From NCBI RefSeq assembly GCF_963676815.1, contig NZ_OY781365.1, forward strand, positions 930,001-994,000: a stretch of DNA of 64,000 nt, read 5' to 3'. Origin of the DNA: an uncultured Draconibacterium sp. (GTDB taxonomy: Bacteria; Bacteroidota; Bacteroidia; Bacteroidales; Prolixibacteraceae). A program made the position numbers and the translations under genes. Every line of letters begins with the position of its first letter. Position 1 is the stretch's first letter. Of the stretch, positions 1 to 7,508 are shown in pieces. The notes below the pieces were generated by a model. The model ran no database searches. It was not told the DNA's origin and saw only the letters and a program-made list of their open reading frames with translations.

Positions 1-516
1 AAATCGTACACCGAAATGCTTGGAGGTACAATTCGGTTAGAATCGGAAGAAAATGAGGGGACAACGTTTTACATTAATTTCCCTTACAACATTCCACCAA
101 AACTAACTGTGCCTATTGAAGAGATGCTGGTGAAGCCGCACGATCTTCCGGGAGATTTAACTGTACTGATTGCCGAAGACGATCCGGTGTCGATAGAATT
201 GCTTAAAATAATTTTACACGACAAAAGCAAGAAAATACTAATCGCAGAGAATGGTAAAGATGCTATTGAAATGGTAAAGCAAAACCCGGATATCGACTTA
301 ATAATGATGGATATTAAAATGCCTGTAATGGATGGTTTTGAGGCTACAGAAAAAATCAGGGACTTTAACAAAGACGTTAAAATTGTTGCACAAACAGCCT
401 TTGCACAAGAGCAGGATGCATTGAAAGCATTTCAATCGGGGTGTAACAATTACATTACAAAACCGATTAATGCCAGCGATCTTTTTGCCATAATTAACAA
501 CCTTTTTAGTTCGTAA
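1..516 (+). CDS. Hybrid sensor histidine kinase, 3' end only (ATPase tail plus receiver domain)
   Basis: The reading frame is open from base 1, so the gene starts upstream of the window. The first visible residues (GGTIRLES ... GTTFYINFP) are the last strand of a HATPase_c domain. A CheY-like receiver follows, from about residue 50 of the visible part, with the acidic pocket AEDDP, the phospho-acceptor Asp in MMDIKMP (codon at 310-312), the conserved Thr/Ala region (QTAFA) and the Lys of ITKPI. The receiver runs to the C-terminus with no output domain, so phosphate is probably passed to another protein or feeds back on the kinase. The sensor part and the signal it detects are outside the window. 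The gene converges with ackA and shares a terminator with it. Confidence 0.9.
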   Translation, partial: KSYTEMLGGTIRLESEENEGTTFYINFPYNIPPKLTVPIEEMLVKPHDLPGDLTVLIAEDDPVSIELLKIILHDKSKKILIAENGKDAIEMVKQNPDIDLIMMDIKMPVMDGFEATEKIRDFNKDVKIVAQTAFAQEQDALKAFQSGCNNYITKPINASDLFAIINNLFSS

Positions 517-522
517 TATAAA

Positions 523-553
523 AAAGGCGCACCTACTATGCAGATGCGCCTTT
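523..553. terminator. Bidirectional intrinsic terminator
   Basis: AAAGGCGCA (523-531) pairs perfectly with TGCGCCTTT (545-553) around a 13-nt loop. An A-run precedes it and a T-run follows. It lies between the convergent kinase gene and ackA and can serve both. Confidence 0.8.
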
Positions 554-573
554 CTACTTAATTATTGCACTTT

Positions 574-1770
574 TTATTCAACCAGCGCCAACGATTGTTT
601 GGCAATCTCAAGCTCTTCGTTGGTTGGAATAATAAGTACTTTTGTTTTTGCTCCGTCCACATTTATTTCATGAACGTCGTCTTTCCTGTTTTTATCCTTT
701 TCCGCATCCCAGGTAATGCCCAGGTAATCCATATCTTCGCAAACCATCTGGCGAATTGATGTATCGTTTTCGCCAATTCCGGCGGTAAATACAATGGCAT
801 CAACACCGTTCATTGCAGCAGCATAACTACCAACAAACTGTTTAACTCGGTAAGCATACATTTCAAGGGCAAGAATAGCCGCCGGATCACCTTCGCGCTG
901 GCATTTCTCCACATCGCGCATATCGGTTAAACCGGTTAATCCTTTCATTCCACTCTCCTTGTTCAGCAAGTCAGAAATTTCCTGAACAGAATAACCTTTC
1001 TGTTGTGCCAGGTAAAAAATAATTGCCGGATCGATATCTCCCGAGCGAGTTCCCATGATAAGTCCGCAAAGTGGTCCCATTCCCATGGTTGTATCAACAC
1101 AAACACCACCATTTACTGCAGCCATCGACGCTCCGTTACCCAAGTGAATAGTAACAATTTTGGCATCAGGATTTCCTAAATACTCAATTGCTTTTTCAGA
1201 AATAAATTTGTGTGAAGTTCCGTGAAATCCATATTTACGAATTCGCATTTCACTATAAAACTTTTCGGGCAATGCATAGCGGAATGCTTTCTCCGGAATA
1301 CTTTGGTGAAAAGCAGTATCGAAAACACCAACCTGTTTTGCGTTCGGAAATACTTTTTCGGCTACTTCAACACCAATCAGGTTTGCCGGATTGTGCAAAG
1401 GTGCCAATGGAAATAATTCTTCCACTTTTGCTTTTACCTCATCAGTAATCTCAACTGTTTCAGTAAAAGTTTCGCCACCGTGCACCAAACGATGACCAAC
1501 GGCTTTAATTTCAGACGGATCGCTGATTACACCAACCTTCTCGTCCATAAGCAGCTCGGCAACCCGTTTCAAACCTACACCATGATCAGGAATCGGAAAC
1601 TCTTCAACTGTCTTCTCTTCCGTACCGTTGGTAAATGTTTTGTGCTTAATCACCCCCATCTCAAGGCCAATGCGTTCAACAATTCCACTCGATAAAGGCA
1701 ACTCGGTATTCATATCAATCAGCTGATATTTAATTGACGAGCTACCTGCATTAATTACTAAAATATTCAT
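574..1770 (-). CDS. ackA: Acetate kinase
   Basis: AckA makes ATP and acetate from ADP and acetyl phosphate in the cytoplasm. The start is placed at ATG 1768-1770, because the protein then begins MNILVINAGSSSIKYQ, the universal first motif of acetokinases; an upstream in-frame extension would add 16 unrelated residues. The product is 398 aa, the usual family length. Visible motifs are GHRLVHGGETF, the nucleotide-binding HLGNGAS, the catalytic GTRSGDIDP region and FTAGIGEND near the C-terminus. It is the second gene after pta, 94 nt downstream on the same strand, so the pair forms the standard Pta-AckA route from acetyl-CoA to acetate and probably one transcript ending at the 523-553 hairpin. 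Confidence 0.97.
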   Translation of the reverse strand: MNILVINAGSSSIKYQLIDMNTELPLSSGIVERIGLEMGVIKHKTFTNGTEEKTVEEFPIPDHGVGLKRVAELLMDEKVGVISDPSEIKAVGHRLVHGGETFTETVEITDEVKAKVEELFPLAPLHNPANLIGVEVAEKVFPNAKQVGVFDTAFHQSIPEKAFRYALPEKFYSEMRIRKYGFHGTSHKFISEKAIEYLGNPDAKIVTIHLGNGASMAAVNGGVCVDTTMGMGPLCGLIMGTRSGDIDPAIIFYLAQQKGYSVQEISDLLNKESGMKGLTGLTDMRDVEKCQREGDPAAILALEMYAYRVKQFVGSYAAAMNGVDAIVFTAGIGENDTSIRQMVCEDMDYLGITWDAEKDKNRKDDVHEINVDGAKTKVLIIPTNEELEIAKQSLALVE

Positions 1771-1842
1771 TTTAAAATATATCGTTAAAAGTTTTGGTAA
1801 CAGACAAACTGCCGGCATTTACAAAATGCAGTATGCTGTTAT

Positions 1843-1862
1843 CGTAAAATTATGATTTTACG
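1843..1862 (-). other. Intercistronic hairpin between pta and ackA
   Basis: CGTAAAAT (1843-1850) and ATTTTACG (1855-1862) form a perfect 8-bp stem with a TATG loop, 2 nt after the pta stop. It is A/T-rich and has no strong T-run, so it is more likely an mRNA processing or stability element, or a weak terminator, than a full stop. Its role is inferred. Confidence 0.4.
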
Positions 1863-1864
1863 TT

Positions 1865-3958
1865 TTAAAACCCTTCCTGAGCCTGTATGGCAGTAATTAC
1901 AACGGTATTAAAGATATCGTCGACAGTACAACCACGGCTAAGGTCGTTAACCGGTTTGTTTAAGCCTTGCAGCATTGGTCCAATTGCCAGTGCTCCGGTT
2001 TCGCGCTGAATGGCTTTGTATGTATTGTTACCTGTATTCAAATCAGGGAATATCAGCACATTGGCCTGACCAGCAACCTGCGAATCGGGCATTTTACTTT
2101 TTCCAACGCTCGGATCAACTGCCGCGTCGTACTGAATTGGCCCTTCAATTTTTAGGTCGGGACGGGCAGCAATAGCTTTCTCGGTTGCAGCACGTACTTT
2201 ATCTACTTCAACACCGGTTCCTGACGTTCCCGATGAATACGACAACAGTGCCACTTTAGGATCGATACCAAAAGCAATTGCCGAATCGGCTGAGGTAACG
2301 GCAATTTCGGCCAACTGCTCGGCAGTTGGACTTACGTTAACAGCGCAGTCGCCCATTACTGAAACATGATCGTCGAGACACATGAAGAAAACTGACGATA
2401 CCGTTTTAACTCCTGGTTTGGTTTTAACAAACTGAAGTGCAGGAATAATGGTGTGTGCGGTGGTGTGCGCAGCTCCCGAAACCATACCATCAGCATGTCC
2501 TTTGTAAACCATCATCGTTCCAAAATACGAAACATCAGCCAGCGCGTCGCGAGCCATGTCTTCCGGAATATTTTTATGTTTACGTAGTTCGTGGTATGTT
2601 TTCCAGTAATCTTCGTAATATTCTGATTCAACCGGATTAATGATTTTGATATTACCATTAATCTTCACACCAATTTCTGCGGCTTTGGTTACTATTTCGT
2701 CGCGTTTTCCAAGGAGTGTAATTTCAACAACGCCCTGGTCGACTAAACTTGAAGCAGCCTGCAAAATCCGGGGATCGGTTCCTTCGGGTAAAACAATGTG
2801 CTGTTTTTTCGATTTGGCTTTCGCAACCAGGTTATATTGGAACATATATGGTGTTACAACATCAGTTTTGAAGCTTCTGAATTTGTCGATCAGGAAGTCG
2901 GTATCCACATATTTTTCGAATGTTGAGATACTTAAATCTATTTTTCGTGGTAAGCCCGGATGCATTCTTGGTTTAACATCGGCTATTTTTTTGGCTGCAA
3001 TAAAAGTTACGTCGTCAACCAAAATTATAGGAACAATATTGGGCAAACCTTCAATTAACCGAACAATTTGCGGCTCGGGAGCAATACCTCCGGTAACCAC
3101 AATACCGGCAATGCTTGGATAATTCGCAGATGCGTTGGCCTGAAGTGCTGCCAAAATAATATCTGAACGGTCGCCCGGAGTAATAATCAGACTGTTCTCC
3201 TCTACCCTGTCGAGATAGTTACGAAGTTGCATTGCACCAACATCGTAACGGTCGGCCTGCTTACACAACAGGTTCTCGCCCAACAGAACGGTACCTCCCA
3301 ACTCTTCATTAATTTCTTTAATTGTTGGGCTGCCTAATTTTTTAATTTCCGGAATAATCTCAATCGAAGTTTCAGCCGGAACCACTTTGCTCAATTCTTC
3401 GCGCATTAAATCGCAATTTCCGGCTTCAACGCGGTTCATCACTACCGATTGCACCACCACATCTCTTTCGGCAAACGACTTGATAGCCAAATCGAGATTT
3501 GCAATGGCGCTATCCATATTCTTATCTTTTGCCGAGCTAACTAAAATAGTCGGTATCGACAGGTTTTTTGCAAATTCAATATTCAGGTCGAATTCAAAGG
3601 TCACTCCTTTATTATCAAAATCAGAACCTTCAACCACAACAACATCAAACTTTTCTTTCAGTTGTTTGTAGCGGTCTATAATCTGATCGATAAGGCGTGC
3701 TTCCTGCCCCATGTTTTTGTACTTAACCACTTGCGACATGGTAAAACCATAAGCGTCTTTGTACTCCATATCAAGGTTAAAATACGATATCATGGTTTCA
3801 ATATGATTATCGTGTGTTCCCTTTGGATAGTCGTTGATGATTGGCCGGAAATAACCAACCTTACTTACTTTTGAAAGTAATACTTTTAAAACACCCAGCG
3901 TTACCAGCGACCTGCCTGTATTGCTTTCGGTGTTTGTGATATAAATTCCAGTTTTCAT
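1865..3958 (-). CDS. pta: Phosphate acetyltransferase, long form
   Basis: Pta interconverts acetyl-CoA plus phosphate with acetyl phosphate plus CoA. The 697-aa product has the three-part long-form layout. Residues 1 to about 210 form a P-loop, dethiobiotin-synthetase-like domain (MKTGIYITNTESNTGRS). A DRTGG domain follows to about 340. The catalytic PTA_PTB domain occupies about 375-695, with HIVLPEGTDPRIL, the GMVSGAAHTTAHT loop and LLSYSSGTSG. The N-terminal domains are regulatory in known long Pta enzymes. It is the promoter-proximal gene of pta-ackA. The start ATG at 3956-3958 gives a full N-terminal domain. Confidence 0.96.
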   Translation of the reverse strand: MKTGIYITNTESNTGRSLVTLGVLKVLLSKVSKVGYFRPIINDYPKGTHDNHIETMISYFNLDMEYKDAYGFTMSQVVKYKNMGQEARLIDQIIDRYKQLKEKFDVVVVEGSDFDNKGVTFEFDLNIEFAKNLSIPTILVSSAKDKNMDSAIANLDLAIKSFAERDVVVQSVVMNRVEAGNCDLMREELSKVVPAETSIEIIPEIKKLGSPTIKEINEELGGTVLLGENLLCKQADRYDVGAMQLRNYLDRVEENSLIITPGDRSDIILAALQANASANYPSIAGIVVTGGIAPEPQIVRLIEGLPNIVPIILVDDVTFIAAKKIADVKPRMHPGLPRKIDLSISTFEKYVDTDFLIDKFRSFKTDVVTPYMFQYNLVAKAKSKKQHIVLPEGTDPRILQAASSLVDQGVVEITLLGKRDEIVTKAAEIGVKINGNIKIINPVESEYYEDYWKTYHELRKHKNIPEDMARDALADVSYFGTMMVYKGHADGMVSGAAHTTAHTIIPALQFVKTKPGVKTVSSVFFMCLDDHVSVMGDCAVNVSPTAEQLAEIAVTSADSAIAFGIDPKVALLSYSSGTSGTGVEVDKVRAATEKAIAARPDLKIEGPIQYDAAVDPSVGKSKMPDSQVAGQANVLIFPDLNTGNNTYKAIQRETGALAIGPMLQGLNKPVNDLSRGCTVDDIFNTVVITAIQAQEGF

Positions 3959-4357
3959 TCGAAAAATTTAAAAACTCCGTACTTTATTTATTTTCTCGTG
4001 TAACGAACACCATTGGGTTATTTGATGAATCGTTTAGGTTGCGTTGAATAGTTGGCAAAAGTATAAAAGATATCCTGTCGTCATTCAGCAATAGTCTTAA
4101 TAAACTGTTAATAGCGTAAAAATTCACATTTTAGTGAAATTAGCATCTGACAATCATCATATTGTAAGAGAATAAGAAATTAACCGCCCCCGGACAAGAG
4201 TTAATGGGTTAAATCATTTTTTGATCTATCGTTTAATTTAGGCGATAGAATAGAGAAAAAAGAAAAGCCAGAGAACACAGTTCAATCCGGTTGTTATTTG
4301 TATGTAATTTCATAACTTGAGGAATATTAATCCAAAACAACACTTTTGTTTAACACG
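3959..4357. promoter_or_regulatory. Divergent intergenic region, pta promoter side
   Basis: No gene is seen in this 399-bp A/T-rich gap. On the minus strand 4063-4056 reads TACTTTTG, a match to the Bacteroidota -7 element (TAnnTTTG) about 95 nt before pta, but no TTTG/TTG lies at the proper -33 distance. On the plus strand TTG at 4291-4293 and TAACTTG at 4313-4319, 19 bp apart, could drive the small gene at 4358. Both calls are weak. Confidence 0.35.
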
Positions 4358-4741
4358 ATGAATTTTACATTAAGATGCGAACCCGATCAAAAGATAATAT
4401 TCTACAAACATTGGGGTAATCTCAAGACTGAAGACATTGGTTATGTTTGGGAAAACAAGTTTCTTAAGATGCCTGAATTTACTGAGCTTGGGTATAATCT
4501 ATTCTCTGATTACAGCGAAGCAATATTTGATATGTCAGTGAAGGACGTGGATTTTATAATTGAGTTTATGCGTCATTTAATTCCCATTCTTAAGGGCAAA
4601 AAACAAAGCATTATTATCACTGATCCTACTTCTACAGCTGCATCTTTGATTTTTGAAAATGAGGTTAATCAGGAAATTGGTTTTAACGTCAAAATCTTTT
4701 CGACAAAAGAAGCGGCATTAAAATGGCTTCAAAGTTCCTAA
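4358..4741 (+). CDS. Small protein resembling the STAS/SpoIIAA-like group
   Basis: This 127-aa soluble protein has no signal peptide or membrane segment. The start is the ATG at 4358; an in-frame TTG 12 nt upstream is less likely. Alternating hydrophobic strands and helices, a central ITDPTSTAAS segment and the closing pattern STKEAALKWLQSS recall SpoIIAA-like/STAS proteins, which often end in an EAxxWL helix. That assignment rests on pattern only. No family-specific catalytic residues were recognised. It stands alone between two oppositely oriented operons. Confidence 0.6.
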   Translation: MNFTLRCEPDQKIIFYKHWGNLKTEDIGYVWENKFLKMPEFTELGYNLFSDYSEAIFDMSVKDVDFIIEFMRHLIPILKGKKQSIIITDPTSTAASLIFENEVNQEIGFNVKIFSTKEAALKWLQSS

Positions 4742-4751
4742 AGTTGCATAC

Positions 4752-6176
4752 CTAGAACTCGTAATAAAGGCCGGTATAAACACCAATCCGGTACGGACGA
4801 TAATCCACATCGGGGTTAGAGTTAATTGAGTTGAGATAATAGTTCAGACGCGGTTCAAGCGCAAACGAAATGTGTTTACCCAACATATAGTTTACTCCAA
4901 CACCAAGCGTTCCCGAGAAATTTAGCGTTGAAATGTCGGCTGTGCTACCGATGTTTTGTAATCCGTAATCGTTATCGAGATAAGCATTGTTGCCAATAAC
5001 AAAACCTGCGCTAATTCCGCCCAGCAGCTCTAATCCTACCTTTTTGTCTACAATACTGTAACGTAAATAAAGCGGTACTTCAACAAACTCAAACACTTGC
5101 GAAAACTCTCCATCCGAATACAAAACATCAGCCACAGCATCGTTAGGGCTTTCAAGTCGGGCCGCAATATTGGCACCTTCAGGCGTTGTTTTCATTTCAA
5201 TTACACCGGCTGTGCTGTTCATGGCTATTCCGGCACTTCCGGTTTGCACCACGTTTGAAAACGCAGGTGTTGACCCATCGAATGATGCCTGCGGGGCTTC
5301 ACTATATTCGGCGTCATTCTTAAAAGCAAAAAGGTTGAATGAATTATTCGCTTTTTGCCCGTCTTTTGCATAGTAAATACCACTTTCAACACGTAACCGT
5401 TTACTGGTTTTGTATTGCACCGAAATTCCGCCACCAACATTGCTGCCACCATTATCGCTGTTGTAAGTCATGTTGTCGGCATAGGTTTCGTTGTGGCTTG
5501 CCGAATGCGATGAGTATCCCGGAGAAATTTGCGCTCCAACAATCCAGCCATGTTCTTTTTCTTTTTGCTCTTTTAAATTCTGCAAATTGGCTGCAATCAG
5601 CATTTCATCTGCACTGTAACTTTCTTCAATCTGTGTTTTTTTGTTTTTTTCTGCTAAAAATATGTCGGTTTGTTTGGGCGCAAATATAGCTTCAATACGT
5701 TGTAACAAGTTGTAATTTTCTGGTGTGCGGCTTGCATCTATTTGTTCGGTTTCGGGTTGCTTTTGTGCAACGGTGTGTTCAAATTCGGCAAACGTTTCCT
5801 TATTGGTAGTTGTATTGGTCTCGTTTGTTTCAACACCATTTATATCGTTGGCCTCAGCAAGTTGGGCTGCTGCTGTTTCAATGTTATTGTTTTGGGGCGA
5901 AACAACAGGTTCCTCATTACTTTCAGGCACAGATTGTTGTTCCACCAAAACAGGCGCTTCAACAACAGTTTTTCCGTTAAAGTACCAGCCGGCTATAAAT
6001 GCCAGCACAACAACTGCCGCTGCCGAAATCCAACCAATGTATGCCATTCGGCGCTTTTTGTGCTGCCCGTCAATTTGCGATTGAATATTATCCCAAACAT
6101 GCGACGGCGGTGCAGCAGAAAAGCCTTCAAACTTCTCCCTGATCGAATCGTCAATATTTAGTTTTTTACTCATCAA
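4752..6176 (-). CDS. Anti-sigma-like inner-membrane protein fused to an outer-membrane beta-barrel-type domain
   Basis: The 474-aa product has three parts. A cytoplasmic N-terminus of about 40 residues (FSAAPPSHVWDNIQSQID) resembles the sigma-binding segment of Bacteroidota anti-sigma proteins. A single membrane helix at about 44-66 follows KKRR. After a long Glu/Gln/Thr-rich linker, a C-terminal domain from about 205 has the alternating, aromatic-ended strands and terminal Phe (GLYYEF) of small OmpW/PorT-like barrels. The start overlaps the stop of the ECF sigma gene by 4 nt (ATGA), so the two are translationally coupled. It probably holds the sigma factor at the membrane and senses an envelope signal. 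Whether the C-terminal domain really inserts in the outer membrane is unproven. Confidence 0.75.
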   Translation of the reverse strand: MMSKKLNIDDSIREKFEGFSAAPPSHVWDNIQSQIDGQHKKRRMAYIGWISAAAVVVLAFIAGWYFNGKTVVEAPVLVEQQSVPESNEEPVVSPQNNNIETAAAQLAEANDINGVETNETNTTTNKETFAEFEHTVAQKQPETEQIDASRTPENYNLLQRIEAIFAPKQTDIFLAEKNKKTQIEESYSADEMLIAANLQNLKEQKEKEHGWIVGAQISPGYSSHSASHNETYADNMTYNSDNGGSNVGGGISVQYKTSKRLRVESGIYYAKDGQKANNSFNLFAFKNDAEYSEAPQASFDGSTPAFSNVVQTGSAGIAMNSTAGVIEMKTTPEGANIAARLESPNDAVADVLYSDGEFSQVFEFVEVPLYLRYSIVDKKVGLELLGGISAGFVIGNNAYLDNDYGLQNIGSTADISTLNFSGTLGVGVNYMLGKHISFALEPRLNYYLNSINSNPDVDYRPYRIGVYTGLYYEF

Positions 6177-6745
6177 GCTGTGTAATTACTTGTTTTCTCC
6201 ATATCTCCATAAAGCTGTTTTACCCGGCGTTTCAAAATATCTCTGGCGCGCGCCAGGTTCGATTTTGATGTTCCCACGGTAATTTGCATCTCATCACTTA
6301 TTTCCTGGTGGTTCATTCCTTCAATCACAAAAAGGTTAAAAACCATTCGGTAGCGCGGTGGCAATTCCTGTATAACTGCTACCAGTTCTTTTGCCGAAAT
6401 TCCGGCCAAAATATCATCCGATACATGTTGTCCCTCGTAAATACTCACATCTTCAACCGGATGCATAACATGTTGTTTCCGGTATTTTTCCAACGAAACA
6501 TTTACCATTATCCGCCTAATCCATCCTTCCAAAGAACCTTCGTGCCTAAACCGGCCAATATTTTGAAATACCTTTATAAACCCGTCTTGCAAGTTATCTT
6601 CTGCTTCGGTGTTATCTTTGGCATAGCGCAAGCAAACCCCAAACATTTTTGGTGCAAACATTCGGTATAATTGCTCTTGTGCACGTTTTTTCCCCGAAGC
6701 ACAATCTTTTATTATTTTTTTCAGGTCTTCCAAAATCTTTCGCAA
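6173..6745 (-). CDS. ECF-type RNA polymerase sigma factor
   Basis: Region 2 lies at about residues 20-95 (LYRMFAPKMFGVCLRYAKD, EAEDNLQDGFIKVF, GWIRRIMVN). Region 4 lies at about 125-180 (LPPRYRMVFNLFVIEGMNHQEI, then TSKSNLARARDIL). There is no region 1 or 3, as in ECF sigma factors. No ATG is available: the longest frame opens with TTG at 6745, and a second TTG at 6733 is preceded by GAAAG and may be the true start (186 aa). The next gene, an anti-sigma-like membrane protein, overlaps its stop by 4 nt, so the two form a regulatory unit. Target promoters cannot be read from the window. Confidence 0.92.
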   Translation of the reverse strand: MRKILEDLKKIIKDCASGKKRAQEQLYRMFAPKMFGVCLRYAKDNTEAEDNLQDGFIKVFQNIGRFRHEGSLEGWIRRIMVNVSLEKYRKQHVMHPVEDVSIYEGQHVSDDILAGISAKELVAVIQELPPRYRMVFNLFVIEGMNHQEISDEMQITVGTSKSNLARARDILKRRVKQLYGDMEKTSNYTA

Positions 6746-6987
6746 ATAACACCCAAAAGTACAGATAAAAATGTATTGGCTTTAATCTTTCGTTTTGGCA
6801 TTTGCTTTAACAGTCAGTTCTCACATGCTAAAATCACTGGTTAGATGTGCGGTTTACTGAAAAGGTTGCGTTGAGTTGTAAATTGTTTGGCTCAACTAAT
6901 CAATTTTCTTAATAAACGTTTAAATCCGCATTAATTTACAACCGGCATGATATAAGCCAATTCGTATTGCCTAAATCATTTTACAGT

Positions 6988-7055
6988 ACTCACCCTGATT
7001 GCGACTACGTTACAATCGTCCCACTCTTTGCAAAGAGAGGGAATGAGGGAGGGTT
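6988..7055. repeat. Degenerate relic of the 170-bp REP-like repeat
   Basis: ACTCACCCTGAT at 6988, then ATCGTCCC, CTCTTTGC, AAAGAGAGGGAAT and GAGGGAGGGT reproduce the order of blocks in the repeat arrays at 30.5-33.2 kb (ACTCACCCTGATC, TCCCTCT, AAAGAGGGAAT). The central palindrome is eroded. It shows that the family is dispersed beyond its main locus. Confidence 0.6.
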
Positions 7056-7122
7056 CTATCGTTCCGGGCATTAAGTATGTAAAATCGTCTCAAGAATACA
7101 TTATAGATTTTCAAAACACATT

Positions 7123-7422
7123 CCGACGCGTGTCGGAATGAAAATAAACTATAGAATTTCATTGCGATGGCTGTCGTAATCGAAATCAGCGGTCAGTTTT
7201 TATCACGACGGCTGTCGGAATGAAAATCAGCTGCCAGTTTTTATCACGACGGCTGTTGAGTAATAAAAAAATCATCAGAATGCTGCTCGACACACGTCGA
7301 CATGAAAAACAATCATTGAATTTCATCTCGACAGCCGTCGGAATGAAAATTAGCGGTCAGTTTTTACCCCGACGGCTGTTGAGTAATAAAAAAGTCATTA
7401 GTATGCTCCCCGACACGTGTCG
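7123..7422. repeat. Eight palindromes phased at exactly 41 bp
   Basis: Twelve-base palindromes of consensus CGACRSCYGTCG have centres at 7129.5, 7170.5, 7211.5, 7252.5, 7293.5, 7334.5, 7375.5 and 7416.5, a constant 41-bp step. Many extend outward (CATTCCGAC ... GTCGGAATG at 7121-7140). The 29-bp spacers are A/T-rich and partly conserved (GAATGAAAAT ... TTTTTA). Every third unit is most similar, giving a 123-bp higher period. A 73-codon frame over the array (7220-7441) has no coding character. The array ends 41 bp before the -33 box of the serpin promoter. Two other loci in the window share this geometry. Confidence 0.85.
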
Positions 7423-7462
7423 ACCAAAAAACGTTGTTTAACATTTGTTACGCAACCTTAAC

Positions 7463-7494
7463 TTGCCAAAATGCATCTATCGGTTGTAAATTTG
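7463..7494 (+). promoter_or_regulatory. Bacteroidota-type promoter of the serpin gene
   Basis: TTG at 7463-7465 and TAAATTTG at 7487-7494 are 21 bp apart and match the -33 and -7 elements of the Bacteroidota housekeeping promoter. The start codon is 15 nt beyond. Confidence 0.6.
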
Positions 7495-7508
7495 TTAAAA
7501 CCTTAATT

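Noticed and set aside
7123..7422. The 41-bp phased palindromes as a CRISPR array
   Set aside because: The repeated part is a 12-bp palindrome that varies between units, and the 29-bp spacers resemble each other, the opposite of a CRISPR array. No cas gene is nearby.
7220..7441. A 73-codon plus-strand frame in the phased palindrome array
   Set aside because: It simply translates the 41-bp units (123 bp is a multiple of three), with no promoter or ribosome binding site at its start.
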